From: Fuscovulum ytuae
GTDB lineage: Bacteria > Pseudomonadota > Alphaproteobacteria > Rhodobacterales > Rhodobacteraceae
NCBI RefSeq assembly: GCF_029953595.1
Contig: NZ_CP124535.1
Span: 2,525,001 to 2,589,000 of the forward strand
Length of the DNA stretch: 64,000 nt
Direction of reading: 5' to 3'
Part shown: piece after piece, positions 1 to 9,492 of the stretch
How positions within the stretch are numbered: the stretch's first letter is position 1
Layout of the letters: every line of letters begins with the position of its first letter
The notes under the pieces: model-generated
The model's input: only the letters and a program-made list of their open reading frames with translations
What the model was told of the DNA's origin: nothing
Database searches by the model: none
Program-made: the position numbers and the translations under genes

Positions 1-258
1 ATAGAAGAAGGCGAGCAATCCGATCGCACGACGAAAGCGGATCAGATTCAGACCAACCCAGCGCAGAGGTGTGACCAGAAGGCCTGCCACAAGAAGTTGC
101 AGGCCCAGTTCGCCCAGCCGAAGTTCAATCTCTTTTACCGGGTCGGGGCCAAGGCCATTGCTGATGGCAAGCCAGACGATCCAGAGAAACGGCAGGATGC
201 CCGCGAGATAGACGGCATTCACCGGAACCCGGCGGGCAAGGCTGTTGATCTGGTCCAT
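1..258 (-). CDS. msrQ: MsrQ, haem-binding membrane subunit of MsrPQ (partial)
   Basis: Only the first 86 codons lie in the window; the gene runs off the left edge. MsrQ is the inner-membrane b-haem protein that passes electrons from the respiratory chain to the periplasmic methionine sulfoxide reductase MsrP. The visible part starts [18 protein letters not shown] and has two hydrophobic stretches (about residues 15-33 and 50-63) followed by PLRWVGLNLIRFRRAIGL, typical of the family. The ATG overlaps the msrP stop codon (TGATG), so the two genes are translationally coupled. Identification rests on this sequence and on the partner gene. Confidence 0.9.
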   Translation of the reverse strand, partial: MDQINSLARRVPVNAVYLAGILPFLWIVWLAISNGLGPDPVKEIELRLGELGLQLLVAGLLVTPLRWVGLNLIRFRRAIGLLAFFY

Positions 259-1169
259 CAGTAGAACTTCGTCAGATCCATGTCGGCATAGAGGGAGGCA
301 ACCTCGGACTCATAGCCGTTGAACATGAGCGTGTCCTGTCGTCCGGCGAAAAGGCCTGCGCCGATGCGGCGTTCCGTGGCCTGCGACCAGCGCGGGTGAT
401 CCACTGTCGGATTCACATTGGAGTAGAACCCGTATTCGGAAGGTTGCAGCATATTCCAAGTCGCAAGTGGCTGTTTATCGACAAGGCTGATGCGAACGAT
501 GCTCTTGATCGATTTGAAGCCGTATTTCCACGGAACGACCAGACGGATCGGTGCGCCGTTCTGGTTCGGCATCTCTTCCCCGTAAAGACCGGTGGCGAGA
601 ATTGTCAGAGGATGCATCGCCTCATCCAGACGCAGGCCTTCGCGGTAGGGCCAATCGAGGATTGGGGACCGTTGGCCCGGCATCTCCTCGGGTCGGACGA
701 GGGTTTCGAAGGCGACATATTTCGCGCCCGGCTGAACGCCGACGCGCTTGAGCAGACCGGAAAGTTCGAAGCCGATCCACGGGACGATCATCGACCATGC
801 CTCGACACAGCGAAAGCGGTAGATGCGTTCTTCAAGTGGCTGACCCTTGAGGACATCGGCAAGGTCATAGGTGCCGGGCTTGTCGACCATGCCGTCGATG
901 ACGATGGACCACGGATCGGTGGTCAGGCTGCCTGCGTTGCGGGCGGGGTCTTCTTTGCCGGTGCCGAATTCGTAGAAGTTGTTGTAGCTGGTGATGTCTT
1001 CAAAGCTGTTGGGCGCTTCGGCGGTGGAATAGCGGCTAGGCGAATAGGTCAGCTTCGCCGCAGCAGGGGCAGCGACAAGGGCAGCACCTGCCCCTGCGAT
1101 CAGGGCGCGGCGGTTGAGCCAGAGATGTTGCGGCGTAACATCCGACCAGCCGGGGGCGGTTCTTTTCAT
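258..1169 (-). CDS. msrP: MsrP, periplasmic methionine sulfoxide reductase, molybdenum-cofactor subunit
   Basis: MsrP (YedY) repairs oxidised methionines in periplasmic proteins using a molybdopterin centre. The 303-residue product begins with a twin-arginine signal ([10 protein letters not shown], residues 19-28, then an Ala-rich h-region), so it is exported folded with its cofactor. The molybdenum-binding cysteine is in [11 protein letters not shown], about residue 121. I chose the ATG at 1169 because GGAG lies a good distance upstream and the Tat signal then sits near the N terminus; the open frame extends 25 codons further but this looks like leader. It is followed directly by msrQ. Confidence 0.93.
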   Translation of the reverse strand: MKRTAPGWSDVTPQHLWLNRRALIAGAGAALVAAPAAAKLTYSPSRYSTAEAPNSFEDITSYNNFYEFGTGKEDPARNAGSLTTDPWSIVIDGMVDKPGTYDLADVLKGQPLEERIYRFRCVEAWSMIVPWIGFELSGLLKRVGVQPGAKYVAFETLVRPEEMPGQRSPILDWPYREGLRLDEAMHPLTILATGLYGEEMPNQNGAPIRLVVPWKYGFKSIKSIVRISLVDKQPLATWNMLQPSEYGFYSNVNPTVDHPRWSQATERRIGAGLFAGRQDTLMFNGYESEVASLYADMDLTKFY

Positions 1170-1458
1170 AGTCCAATCTCCTTCGCGGCATCTGCCATGG
1201 AGTGTGCGCCACTTGACGCAAAAGACAACGGGTGTGCCCTTCACCTTGGCTTTACGTGTGCAAAGGGCAAAGTGTTTCAGTCACGAATGGTAAATCCGCG
1301 TCACAGGTTTTTGACTGGAAGGCGAAACAGGGCGCGGCTTAGGCGTGGAGCGGTTTTCGGCAAGGCGGCGTAACGCATCTGTCAGCGTCATCCAATCGCA
1401 TTCGAACCCCATATGAGGGAGGCCAATTCTGGCGACAGATCAAATGGGAGTGACGCCA

Positions 1459-1944
1459 ATGATCCGCAGAACATTTCTTGCCCTGACCACCGCTATGGCC
1501 CTTTCGGCCCCGGCTTTTGCAGACAATCATTCGAAGGACATCGTCGACACCGCCGTGGGCGCGGGCAGCTTTACCACGCTGGTCGCGGCCGTTGAGGCGG
1601 CCGGCCTTGTCGATACCCTGAAGGGTGAGGGGCCGTTCACCGTCTTTGCGCCGACGGATGCCGCCTTTGCCGCGCTTCCGGCCGGCACGGTGGAAGACCT
1701 GCTGAAGCCCGAAAACAAGGACAAGCTGACCGCAATCCTGACCTATCACGTGGTTCCGGGCAAAGTGATGTCGACCGATCTGTCCGAAGGCCTGACGGCT
1801 GCAACGGTGCAGGGCGCAAATGTGACCATCACGCTGGAGGGTGGCGCGAAGGTCAATGGCGCGACCATCTCGACCGCCGATATCGAGGCTACGAATGGCG
1901 TGATCCACGTCATCGACGCGGTCATCCTTCCGCCCGAGGGCTGA
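1459..1944 (+). CDS. Secreted fasciclin (FAS1) domain protein
   Basis: A 161-residue protein with a clear signal peptide ([21 protein letters not shown], cleavage likely after residue 21) and one FAS1 domain over the rest. The FAS1 hallmarks are [14 protein letters not shown] and [10 protein letters not shown] followed by [12 protein letters not shown]. Such single-domain proteins are secreted or periplasmic and are thought to act in adhesion or surface interactions; no ligand can be assigned. The start at 1459 is preferred over the in-frame ATG at 1444 because GGGAG lies 8 bases before it. It stands alone, convergent with clpB. Confidence 0.88.
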   Translation: MIRRTFLALTTAMALSAPAFADNHSKDIVDTAVGAGSFTTLVAAVEAAGLVDTLKGEGPFTVFAPTDAAFAALPAGTVEDLLKPENKDKLTAILTYHVVPGKVMSTDLSEGLTAATVQGANVTITLEGGAKVNGATISTADIEATNGVIHVIDAVILPPEG

Positions 1945-1960
1945 TTTTTAACAGAATCAA

Positions 1961-1987
1961 AGGGGGCGCAGCAGCGCTGCGCCCCCT
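1961..1987. terminator. Shared hairpin between fasciclin gene and clpB
   Basis: A perfect 12-bp stem (AGGGGGCGCAGC with loop AGC and its complement) sits in the 47-base gap between the two convergent stop codons. The following T-tracts are weak on both strands, so termination in both directions is inferred from position and stem strength. Confidence 0.55.
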
Positions 1988-1991
1988 GTCT

Positions 1992-4604
1992 TCAGTGAAC
2001 GACTGCCTGAGACGGCCTTTCGCGGTTCGATGCGATGACCCGATCCCCAACGATCAGGCCTTCGGCACCCGCCGTCACGTGAACGGTACACCCATCAAGG
2101 ATATCGCCAGCAAGCAGCATCTCGGCCAGCGGGTCCTGCAACTGACGCTGGATCACCCGTTTAAGGGGGCGCGCACCATAGACGGGATCATAGCCTTCCT
2201 CGGCCAGCCATGCCTTGGCATCAGCGGCAAGGTCGAGCGTGATCTTGCGCTGTGCAAGACGCTTTTCCAGACGCCGAAGCTGAATTTCGACGATGCCGGT
2301 CATATCGGCGCGACCAAGGCGGTCAAAGATGATCGTCTCATCCAGACGGTTCAGGAATTCGGGGCGGAAATGAGCACGCACCGCTTCCATCACCTCACGC
2401 TTGGCCATCGCCGCATCCGACCCGTCGGGCAAGAGTGACAGCGCCTGCGACCCAAGGTTCGAGGTCAGAACGATGATCGTCTGCTTGAAATCCACCGTGC
2501 GGCCCTGACCATCGGTCAGGATGCCATCGTCCAGCACCTGAAGAAGAACGTTGAACACGTCGGGATGGGCCTTTTCCACCTCGTCAAACAGGACAACCTG
2601 ATAGGGCTTGCGGCGAACTGCCTCGGTCAACACGCCGCCTTCATCATAGCCGACATAGCCGGGGGGCGCGCCGATCAGGCGGGCCACGGCGTGTTTCTCC
2701 ATGAATTCGGACATGTCGATGCGCACCATCGCGGTTTCATCGTCAAAAAGGTATTCGGCCAGCGCCTTGGTCAATTCCGTCTTGCCCACCCCGGTGGGGC
2801 CGAGGAAGAGGAACGACCCCAGCGGGCGACCTTCGTCATTCAGGCCCGCGCGGGCGCGGCGGACGGCTTTCGACACCGCTTCCACTGCCTGAAGCTGTCC
2901 AATGACACGGCGGCCAAGCTCTTCCTCCATCCTTAGGAGTTTTTCCTTTTCGCCTTCCAGCATCTTGCTGGTGGGGATGCCGGTCCAGCGTTCGACAACC
3001 TCGGCGATCTGTTCGGGGCGCACGGCTTCACTGACCAAGGCCTCACCTTCGCGGGCTTCGGCTTCTGCCAGCGATTTTTCCAGCCCCGGAATGCGCCCGT
3101 ATTGGAGTTCGCCTGCCTTGGCGAAATCACCTTCGCGCTTGGCCTGCTCCAGTTCGGCACGGGCGCGGTCGAGTTGTTCCTTCAACTCACGCGCCTGTTC
3201 AAGGTTGTCACGTTCCGCCTGCCATTTGGCGGTCATCGCGGCGGATTGCTGTTGCAGATCCGAAAGCTCCTTCTCCAGCTTTTCCAGACGGTCGCGCGAG
3301 GCGGCGTCGTCTTCCTTTTTCAGCGCCTCGGATTCGATCTGGAATTGCAGGATCTGACGGTCAAGGGCGTCAAGCTCTTCGGGCTTGCTGTCCACTTCCA
3401 TCCGCAGGCGCGAAGCGGCCTCATCCACAAGGTCGATCGCCTTGTCGGGAAGGAAGCGGTCGGTGATGTAGCGATGCGACAGGGTCGCCGCCGCCACAAG
3501 CGCCGAGTCGCTGATGCGGACACCGTGATGAAGTTCGTATTTCTCCTTGATCCCCCGCAGGATAGAGATCGTGTCTTCCACCGTGGGTTCGTTCACCATC
3601 ACGGGCTGGAAACGGCGGGCAAGGGCTGCGTCCTTTTCCACATATTTGCGGTATTCATCCAGCGTAGTCGCGCCGACGCAATGCAATTCGCCCCGGGCAA
3701 GAGCGGGTTTGATCAGGTTCGCGGCATCCATCGCGCCGTCGGATTTGCCCGCGCCCACGAGGGTGTGCATTTCGTCGATGAAAAGGATGATCTCACCATT
3801 GGCAGAGGTCACCTCGTTCAGGATGGCTTTCAGCCGCTCCTCAAACTCGCCACGATACTTGGCCCCTGCGATAAGGGCGCCCATGTCCAGTGCCATCAGT
3901 TTCTTGTTGCGCAGGGATTCGGGCACGTCGCCGTTCACGATGCGCAGGGCAAGGCCTTCGGCGATGGCGGTCTTGCCAACGCCAGGTTCACCGATGAGGA
4001 CGGGGTTGTTCTTGGTGCGGCGCGACAGAACCTGCATGGCGCGGCGAATCTCTTCATCCCGGCCGATGATCGGGTCGATCTTGCCTTGTTCTGCCGCCTC
4101 GGTCAGGTCGCGGGCATACTTCTTCAACGCGTCATAGCCTTCTTCGGCGGATGCCGTGTCGGCGGTGCGACCCTTGCGGATGTCGTTGATCGCAGCGTTG
4201 AGTTTCTGTGCCGTGACTGCCCCGGCATCCAGTGCCTGCTTGGCGCCGCCGGGAACCATGGCCAGCGCCATAAGGATGCGTTCGACGGGAACAAAGCTGT
4301 CACCCGCTTTCTTGGCCAGTTTCTCAGCCTCATCCAGAACCTTCACAAGGCCCGGATCGGTGAAGGGCTGCGCATCGCCCGAAACCTTTGGCAGCTTGGA
4401 CAGCGCCAGATTGACGGCTTCGGCCACGCGGGCGGGTTCCCCCCCGGCGCGGCGAATGAGGTTGGACGCCAACCCCTGATCGTCATCCATGATCGCCTTT
4501 AGAAGATGTTCGGGCGCAAGCCGCTGGTGGCTTTCCCGCATCGCAATCGTCTGCGCGGCCTGAAGGAACCCGCGCGAGCGTTCCGTGAACTTTTCAAGGT
4601 TCAT
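1992..4604 (-). CDS. clpB: ClpB, protein disaggregase
   Basis: ClpB is the hexameric AAA+ disaggregase that works with DnaK to rescue heat-aggregated proteins in the cytosol. The 870-residue product has the Clp N-domain (starts [17 protein letters not shown]), the first ATPase module with Walker A GEPGVGKT, the coiled-coil middle domain (rich in E, K, Q around residues 410-525), and the second module with GPTGVGKT plus the C-terminal domain. The ATG at 4604 is chosen over one two codons upstream because AAGGAG is 8 bases from it. A sigma-32-like promoter lies upstream. Confidence 0.97.
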   Translation of the reverse strand: MNLEKFTERSRGFLQAAQTIAMRESHQRLAPEHLLKAIMDDDQGLASNLIRRAGGEPARVAEAVNLALSKLPKVSGDAQPFTDPGLVKVLDEAEKLAKKAGDSFVPVERILMALAMVPGGAKQALDAGAVTAQKLNAAINDIRKGRTADTASAEEGYDALKKYARDLTEAAEQGKIDPIIGRDEEIRRAMQVLSRRTKNNPVLIGEPGVGKTAIAEGLALRIVNGDVPESLRNKKLMALDMGALIAGAKYRGEFEERLKAILNEVTSANGEIILFIDEMHTLVGAGKSDGAMDAANLIKPALARGELHCVGATTLDEYRKYVEKDAALARRFQPVMVNEPTVEDTISILRGIKEKYELHHGVRISDSALVAAATLSHRYITDRFLPDKAIDLVDEAASRLRMEVDSKPEELDALDRQILQFQIESEALKKEDDAASRDRLEKLEKELSDLQQQSAAMTAKWQAERDNLEQARELKEQLDRARAELEQAKREGDFAKAGELQYGRIPGLEKSLAEAEAREGEALVSEAVRPEQIAEVVERWTGIPTSKMLEGEKEKLLRMEEELGRRVIGQLQAVEAVSKAVRRARAGLNDEGRPLGSFLFLGPTGVGKTELTKALAEYLFDDETAMVRIDMSEFMEKHAVARLIGAPPGYVGYDEGGVLTEAVRRKPYQVVLFDEVEKAHPDVFNVLLQVLDDGILTDGQGRTVDFKQTIIVLTSNLGSQALSLLPDGSDAAMAKREVMEAVRAHFRPEFLNRLDETIIFDRLGRADMTGIVEIQLRRLEKRLAQRKITLDLAADAKAWLAEEGYDPVYGARPLKRVIQRQLQDPLAEMLLAGDILDGCTVHVTAGAEGLIVGDRVIASNRERPSQAVVH

Positions 4605-4677
4605 CGGCATTTCTCCTTTTCATAGCACCGTCCTGCGAACGCCCTGAAAAGGCACGCCCGCCCCGGCCTTGACAGAA

Positions 4678-4706
4678 AGATGGGACGCAGCCCTGCCTGA
4701 TGCAAG
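4678..4706 (-). promoter_or_regulatory. Candidate heat-shock (RpoH-type) promoter of clpB
   Basis: On the minus strand CTTGCAT is followed after 14 bases by TCCCATCT. The RpoH consensus of enterobacteria is CTTGAAA, 11-16 bases, CCCCATNT, so only two positions differ. The predicted leader of about 65 bases leads to the clpB start. clpB is a classical heat-shock gene, which supports the call. The rest of the 4605-4809 gap holds nothing I recognise. Confidence 0.55.
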
Positions 4707-4809
4707 ATTGCAACGCCGGGCTGCGGCAACTTTTCCTGAAAGCCGGCTTCATATTGGCCCAAGTACGCGCAGCGGAGACGCCCGGAACGGGCGGCGGGGG
4801 CGGCAGCCC

Positions 4810-5634
4810 CTAAGCTTCGTAGCGGATGAACGCAAAGGCATGGCCGTCAGGGGCCCAGTTTGGGACGTTCATCGTGCCCTGACCGCCTGTGAATTCAAGA
4901 ATGCGGCGACGGTCGCTGCCATCGGGGCGGCACAGAACAAGGGCAATGGGAAGGTCGGCGGGATGTCCTTCGGTTCCCGGAGGGTAGGCAAGATAGAGCA
5001 GGTGCTTGCCGCAGGGCGACGGATGGGGGAACCAGTTGACGTGATCATCGGCGAAAAGCCTGCGCTGATCCTTTCCATTGGCGGCCATGACCCAAATCTG
5101 CGCGTGACCGTCGCGGTCGCAGTTCCAATAGATCAGCCTGCCGTCGTGGCTGTAATCCGGTCCATCGGAATGGCCTTCGCCATGGGTAAGGCGGGTTTCG
5201 ATGCCGCCTTCGACAGGCAGGGTATAAACATCGATGACCCTGCTGCCGCCGCGAGCAGCGACATAGGCAAGTGATTTGCCATCGGACGACCAGCCGTGCC
5301 ACCAACTGGGTGCAGCGGGGCTGATAAGACGGGGGGTGCCGCCAGATGCGGGCATCAAGAAAATCTCAGACCCCGCACCGCGATGGTGGGAGAGAACAAT
5401 GGTCCTGCCATCCGGGCTGATACCATGATCATTGTTGCAGCGGTCAGCAAAGCCCGTATCGACTGGGATCAGACGAGGATCTGCAAGCGGCACGCGAAAC
5501 AGCCTGCCGCCGCCATTGACCAGCAGCGTATCACCGGACGGGTCCCAATTGGGGGCCTCGATCCGGTGTTCGACAGTCAGGATGGTGCGGGAAAGCCCAT
5601 CGGCGAGGGTCCAGAGAGTGAGGTGCGATCTCAC
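4810..5634 (-). CDS. TolB-like beta-propeller protein
   Basis: A 274-residue protein built of TolB/PD40-type repeats: SPDGRTIVLS, SSDGKSLAYV, SHDGRLIYWN and SPCGKHLLYL each open a blade and are followed by segments ending in LMPASGG, TLPVEGG or VMAANG. No signal peptide or TolB N-terminal domain is visible, so this is a cytoplasmic propeller, perhaps a binding protein or glycan-related enzyme, not TolB itself. The start overlaps the stop of the upstream gene by four bases, making it the last gene of a four-gene unit with a ROK kinase and CutC. Function unknown. Confidence 0.8.
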   Translation of the reverse strand: MRSHLTLWTLADGLSRTILTVEHRIEAPNWDPSGDTLLVNGGGRLFRVPLADPRLIPVDTGFADRCNNDHGISPDGRTIVLSHHRGAGSEIFLMPASGGTPRLISPAAPSWWHGWSSDGKSLAYVAARGGSRVIDVYTLPVEGGIETRLTHGEGHSDGPDYSHDGRLIYWNCDRDGHAQIWVMAANGKDQRRLFADDHVNWFPHPSPCGKHLLYLAYPPGTEGHPADLPIALVLCRPDGSDRRRILEFTGGQGTMNVPNWAPDGHAFAFIRYEA

Positions 5635-6401
5635 CTTTCCTTGGCCTTGAGAAGCTTGGCCGGGCGCAGCCGTTCAGCGTCGCGCATCAGGCTGAAGGTT
5701 TGGTTGACGTAATTCACCACGCCGGAAATCTGTTCCATATAAGCGGTGAGTTCGGGGGTTTTGTCGGCCTCGATCATCTGGACGGGCCTGTCGGGGCCTT
5801 CATGTTCGAACTGGCAATAGAACAGGGGTTCGCCCCGTTTCAGGATGATGTCCTTTTCCGGTTCGTGCCATTCGAAGGCCCACATGATGGGTCGTGGCCA
5901 GAGGTTCAACTGGAAGCGGCCACCAAAGATTGTGCCGGGAAGCGGATCCTTGCGGTAATGGGCGAAGGTGCCCACCTGCGTCATCCAGACGGGTTCATCC
6001 GCGATGAAAGTGTAGGGCAATTGCAGTTGGATCGTGGGGCGGTCGGGGTAGCGCCACTCTGCCTCAGCCACGAGGGTAAGCACCTCGTTCAGTTTGTTTG
6101 ACCGGATGGGAGAGGCGCTGCCTGCACGGTTGACCAGCACGGCCTTGCCCTTGTCATCGCGGGCAAAGCCGATCTGAAGGTCAAAGGGGCATTTGACAAC
6201 GAAATAGCGGCTTTCCATCTGGATGACGGCGGGGCAGCGGCTGGCGCTTTTGGCGTGCTGGCGGTTGACCTGTCGGGAGACCAGACGTTCGGGCGGCTCA
6301 TACAGCACCGCGCCCTTATCAGAGGACAGGAACCAGCCCACCTGCACGGGGCCTGAGCGGGGACCGTCTTGGGGGCGGTCATAGGTCACGGTGATCTGCA
6401 C
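5631..6401 (-). CDS. Conserved protein of unknown function, 256 residues
   Basis: I do not recognise a characterised family; a distant likeness to DUF6065-type proteins is possible but only from memory. The protein is soluble, without signal peptide or membrane segments, and is rich in aromatic residues and short beta-like segments (for example QLNLWPRPIMWAFEWH and PLFYCQFEHEGPDRPVQM). The C terminus, about residues 215-256, is basic and probably helical. The start is a GTG with AAGGT seven bases upstream, overlapping the end of cutC. Sits between cutC and the propeller gene, coupled to the latter. Confidence 0.7.
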   Translation of the reverse strand: MQITVTYDRPQDGPRSGPVQVGWFLSSDKGAVLYEPPERLVSRQVNRQHAKSASRCPAVIQMESRYFVVKCPFDLQIGFARDDKGKAVLVNRAGSASPIRSNKLNEVLTLVAEAEWRYPDRPTIQLQLPYTFIADEPVWMTQVGTFAHYRKDPLPGTIFGGRFQLNLWPRPIMWAFEWHEPEKDIILKRGEPLFYCQFEHEGPDRPVQMIEADKTPELTAYMEQISGVVNYVNQTFSLMRDAERLRPAKLLKAKER

Positions 6402-6405
6402 GGGT

Positions 6406-7137
6406 CTACCTTTTCTGATACTGTGTCGTCAGGGCCGCGAAGAGGGCACGCACCTGCGTTTCAGAGGTGACGTGCCGTTCGGGCGGGCCGAAGCCAAAGG
6501 CGGCGATGGTGGCGGCTTCGGGTTCCGGCATGGAACAGGAGGCGTGGATTTCACGCAAGGGCAGATGCGAAAGGGCGGGCAGCGTTTCGGGCCGGATGCC
6601 CGCTCCGGGCATAATCAGAATGCGCCCCGCCGCCTGATCCATGAGACGGGCAAGGGTCGCGGCACCTTCCGGGGCGGAGAGGGCGCCGCCCGAGGTAAGG
6701 ATGCGGCGGAAGCCCAAGGCGATGGCCGTTTCCAGCGCCCGCGCTTTGTCAGGCGTAAGGTCAAAGCAGCGGTGAAGGGTGGTGTCCATCCCTTCCGCCT
6801 CGGCCAGAAGGGTGGACAGCATCCATTCATCCAGCCGACCATCGGGGCGCGAGGCCCCAAGGACGACGCCTGCAAGGCCTGCAGCACGGGCGGCGGCGAT
6901 ATCGGCCTTCATCTGGCGCAGGTCTTCGGCAGACCAGACGAAACCGCCCGCGCGGGGGCGGATCATGGCCAACGCTGGGATCGGTGCACGTGCCGCCTCG
7001 GCCATCAGACCGGGGGATGGGGTCAAGCCGCCAAGGGCGAGGGCCGAGCAAAGCTCTGCCCGCCCTGCCCCGCCCCGGATCGCGGCGGCAAGGCCGGTGG
7101 CATCTTCGACGCAAACCTCAAGCAGGATGTCAGGCAA
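6406..7137 (-). CDS. cutC: CutC family protein
   Basis: CutC proteins form a TIM-barrel family named for copper homeostasis in E. coli, though their true biochemical role remains doubtful. The 243-residue product shows the family features: N-terminal LLEVCVEDATGL and GRAELCSAL, MIRPRAGGF, the LHRCFDL segment, RILTSGG and the PGAGIRPETL loop, and the EIHASCS motif. The start is a TTG overlapping the end of the ROK kinase gene by 8 bases with GAGGTG in front. Its place in a sugar-kinase unit suggests a role beside a carbohydrate pathway, by inference only. Confidence 0.92.
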   Translation of the reverse strand: MPDILLEVCVEDATGLAAAIRGGAGRAELCSALALGGLTPSPGLMAEAARAPIPALAMIRPRAGGFVWSAEDLRQMKADIAAARAAGLAGVVLGASRPDGRLDEWMLSTLLAEAEGMDTTLHRCFDLTPDKARALETAIALGFRRILTSGGALSAPEGAATLARLMDQAAGRILIMPGAGIRPETLPALSHLPLREIHASCSMPEPEAATIAAFGFGPPERHVTSETQVRALFAALTTQYQKR

Positions 7138-8023
7138 AGGCCACCTCGGCGGCGGCGGCAGCCCCGATCAGGCCGGGTTCGATGCGGCATAGGGCAGGAG
7201 TGACGATGGGCGCATCCGCGCGGCGCAGGATCATGGCGCGGACAGCTTGGTCGAGATGCGCAATGAGGGCAGGCACGTTGGAGAGGCCACCGCCCACGGG
7301 AACGATGGAAGCGCCGACCGTGTTCAGAATCATGGCAAGCGGCGGGGCGAGTATGGCACGCCAGATATCCACCGTTTGCGCCGCCTGTGGTTCGCCTGAA
7401 AGCCAGCTTTGCAGGATGGTTTCAGAGGAAAGCGCGGCTTGGTGCAGGGTCTGGTGCAGCCGTTCGATGCCGCGCGCCGAACAGACGGCATCAAGGCAGC
7501 CCGTCAGCCCGCAGCCGCAAGGATATTCGGGCAGGGTGACGCCTTCGACCTGTGTCCGCGCGACGGGGCCGTGGCCCCATTCCCCAGCAAATCCACCGGG
7601 GCCAGAGATGGGCTTGCCGTCGATCACCAGCCCGCCGCCTACGCCGGTGCCAAGGATGACGCCAAAGACGGTGCGGTGGCCCTGTCCTGCACCCTGCGTC
7701 GCCTCGGCCATCGCAAAGCAATCTGCGTCGTTGAGAATGAGGACGGGGAGGTTCAGATGCGCCTCAAGCTCTGGCCCCAATTGGCGGCCATCGGCGCAGG
7801 GGATGTTGGCAACGCGCAGGCATTGCGTTTCGGGGTCAACGACGCCTGCAATGGAAATGGCGATTGCCTTGGGATGCAGCCCTTGGGCAAAGCGGGCGAT
7901 GGCGGCGATGAAGGCCGTGAAATCCCCTGTCGGAGTGGGCGTGTCGCCCAGCGGCGTGAGGGTGCCGCCCGTAGAGGAGGCGGCCTTGATGCGGCTGCCG
8001 CCGATATCGAAACAGAGGATCAT
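7130..8023 (-). CDS. ROK-family sugar kinase
   Basis: A 297-residue ROK kinase, phosphorylating a hexose or amino sugar with ATP. It opens with the phosphate-binding DIGGSRIKAA, has the catalytic region LILNDADCFAMAE, the glycine-rich GVILGTGVGGGLV, the sugar-contact motif AGEWGHGPVA, and the zinc-binding CGCGLTGCLDAVCS. Sequence alone does not separate glucokinase, N-acetylglucosamine or fructose kinase; the GEWGH motif fits NagK-like enzymes. First gene of the minus-strand cluster with cutC, divergent from pyrF. ATG preceded by AGGGA. Confidence 0.88.
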   Translation of the reverse strand: MILCFDIGGSRIKAASSTGGTLTPLGDTPTPTGDFTAFIAAIARFAQGLHPKAIAISIAGVVDPETQCLRVANIPCADGRQLGPELEAHLNLPVLILNDADCFAMAEATQGAGQGHRTVFGVILGTGVGGGLVIDGKPISGPGGFAGEWGHGPVARTQVEGVTLPEYPCGCGLTGCLDAVCSARGIERLHQTLHQAALSSETILQSWLSGEPQAAQTVDIWRAILAPPLAMILNTVGASIVPVGGGLSNVPALIAHLDQAVRAMILRRADAPIVTPALCRIEPGLIGAAAAAEVAFA

Positions 8024-8125
8024 GCGCCATCCCTGCAGTTTTCGGCTAGATTAACGGGCTTCGCGCGGCTTGACAGCCCCGCCTGTGCGGATCATCTGGC
8101 GCGGGCTTTCATCGGGGGAATGCGG

Positions 8126-8821
8126 ATGTCTGACGACCGTCTGATCGTGGCGCTGGATGTGCCGAATGTGGTGCAGGGGTTGGACCTTGTCTCGCGCATC
8201 GGCGCGGCGGCGAATTTCTACAAGATCGGGCTTGGTATGCTGACGGGTGGCGGGCTGGCGCTGGCCAATGAGATCAAGGGCGAGATGGGCAAGCGGGTCT
8301 TTCTGGACCTGAAGCTGTTCGATATCGGCGCCACGATCGAAGCGGCGGTGCGGGGGATCGCGCGATACGATCTGGACCTGCTGACCGTGCATGGCGACCC
8401 GCAGGTGGTGCGGGCGGCAGCGGAAGGCAAGGGCGGCAGCGGGTTGAAGATCATGGCGGTGACGGTGCTGACATCGCTGGATCGGGCCGATCTGGATGCC
8501 AATCTGATCAAGGCGGGTGATATCCATGATATCACACTGGAACGGGCGGCACGGGCGTTAGAGGCCGGGGCGGATGGTGTGATCGCCAGCCCGCAAGAGG
8601 CCGCGATGATCCGGGCACTGCCGCAGGCCAAGGGCAAGCTGATCGTGACACCGGGGGTTCGGCCCGCAGGCGCGGCGGCAGGGGATCAGAAGCGGATCGC
8701 CACCCCGGCGCAGGCCATCGGGGATGGGGCAGATCACATCGTGGTGGGGCGTCCGATCTGGCAAGCCGCAGACCCGGCGGCGGCGGCGCGGGCTGTCATT
8801 GCGGAATTGCCAGCGCGGTAA
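8126..8821 (+). CDS. pyrF: Orotidine 5'-phosphate decarboxylase
   Basis: PyrF makes UMP from OMP, the last step of de novo pyrimidine synthesis. The 231-residue protein carries LIVALDVPN at the start, the catalytic VFLDLKLFDIGAT (Asp-x-Lys-x-x-Asp tetrad), the TVHGD segment and the phosphate loop VTPGVRP plus DHIVVGRPI near the end. The ATG at 8126 follows a GGGGGA six bases before; another ATG two codons upstream is possible. Its 3' end overlaps the convergent Nudix gene by 26 bases. Confidence 0.95.
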   Translation: MSDDRLIVALDVPNVVQGLDLVSRIGAAANFYKIGLGMLTGGGLALANEIKGEMGKRVFLDLKLFDIGATIEAAVRGIARYDLDLLTVHGDPQVVRAAAEGKGGSGLKIMAVTVLTSLDRADLDANLIKAGDIHDITLERAARALEAGADGVIASPQEAAMIRALPQAKGKLIVTPGVRPAGAAAGDQKRIATPAQAIGDGADHIVVGRPIWQAADPAAAARAVIAELPAR

Positions 8822-9230
8822 GGGCGCGGCGGACACGCGCCTTAAGGCCGGGTATCGCCTTGGGATGGTTCAGGAAATCGTCGATCAGCATCAAGGCCCA
8901 GCCCTGCCCTTCTGCCCCGAAGCGAACCGCCGCAACCTCTGCCTGTGTGATGTGACCGGCGAAGAAGACGGCGGGACGTGCCGGATCGACCAGACCGGGA
9001 AAGACGGCACGAAAAATCAGACGGGTGGCGGGAAGGCGTAGGCCGAATTCTTCTTGGAGTTCGCGCAGGAGGCAGGTTTCAGCGGTTTCATTACCGTCTC
9101 GGCCACCTCCGGGCAGGTCCCACATGCCCGGCCATGGCAGGCCGGGGCGATCATCGCGCAGGCAGGCAAGGAGGGCGTCACCGCAGAAAAGCGCGGCCTT
9201 GGCCCCCACAAAGCCTGACTCAGTTATCAT
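8796..9230 (-). CDS. Nudix hydrolase
   Basis: A 144-residue Nudix protein with the signature split over GGGRDGNETAETCLLREL and QEEFGL, including the RELQEE metal-binding helix. These enzymes cleave nucleoside diphosphates linked to another group; the substrate cannot be told. Family members of this size preceded by the WDLPGGG segment are often annotated as MutT-like or NADH-pyrophosphatase-like. The ATG overlaps the last 11 bases of the NfeD-like gene, so it may be read from the same transcript as the SPFH pair. Confidence 0.87.
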   Translation of the reverse strand: MITESGFVGAKAALFCGDALLACLRDDRPGLPWPGMWDLPGGGRDGNETAETCLLRELQEEFGLRLPATRLIFRAVFPGLVDPARPAVFFAGHITQAEVAAVRFGAEGQGWALMLIDDFLNHPKAIPGLKARVRRALTALAIPQ

Positions 9231-9492
9231 TGATATCGCGGTCCCAGCGTTTCACCTGTCCGGCGCGCACCCCCATCGTGCGGCGAAGCGCAACCCAAGC
9301 GACGAGAGAGCAGAGCGCGAAGATCAGAAACAGGAAGGCCGGACCACCGACAAGGATATCAAGGCCAAGTAAGATGCCCGTCACCACCGCGCCGATGGCA
9401 AAGCCGAGAAAGATATAGCCGGGCAGCAGCACCTCAAGCACACCGATCAAGAAACCGGCGACGATCCAGACCCACCAGATGGACCACCACAT
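9220..9492 (-). CDS. NfeD-like membrane protein
   Basis: A 90-residue protein with two or three hydrophobic segments (about residues 5-20, 24-45 and 50-68) and a short polar tail VRAGQVKRWDRDINDN. Small NfeD-type proteins are nearly always encoded next to SPFH/stomatin genes, as here: its start codon overlaps the stop of the SPFH gene. The pair is thought to organise membrane protein quality control or microdomains. The soluble OB-fold of longer NfeD proteins is mostly missing. Confidence 0.8.
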   Translation of the reverse strand: MWWSIWWVWIVAGFLIGVLEVLLPGYIFLGFAIGAVVTGILLGLDILVGGPAFLFLIFALCSLVAWVALRRTMGVRAGQVKRWDRDINDN

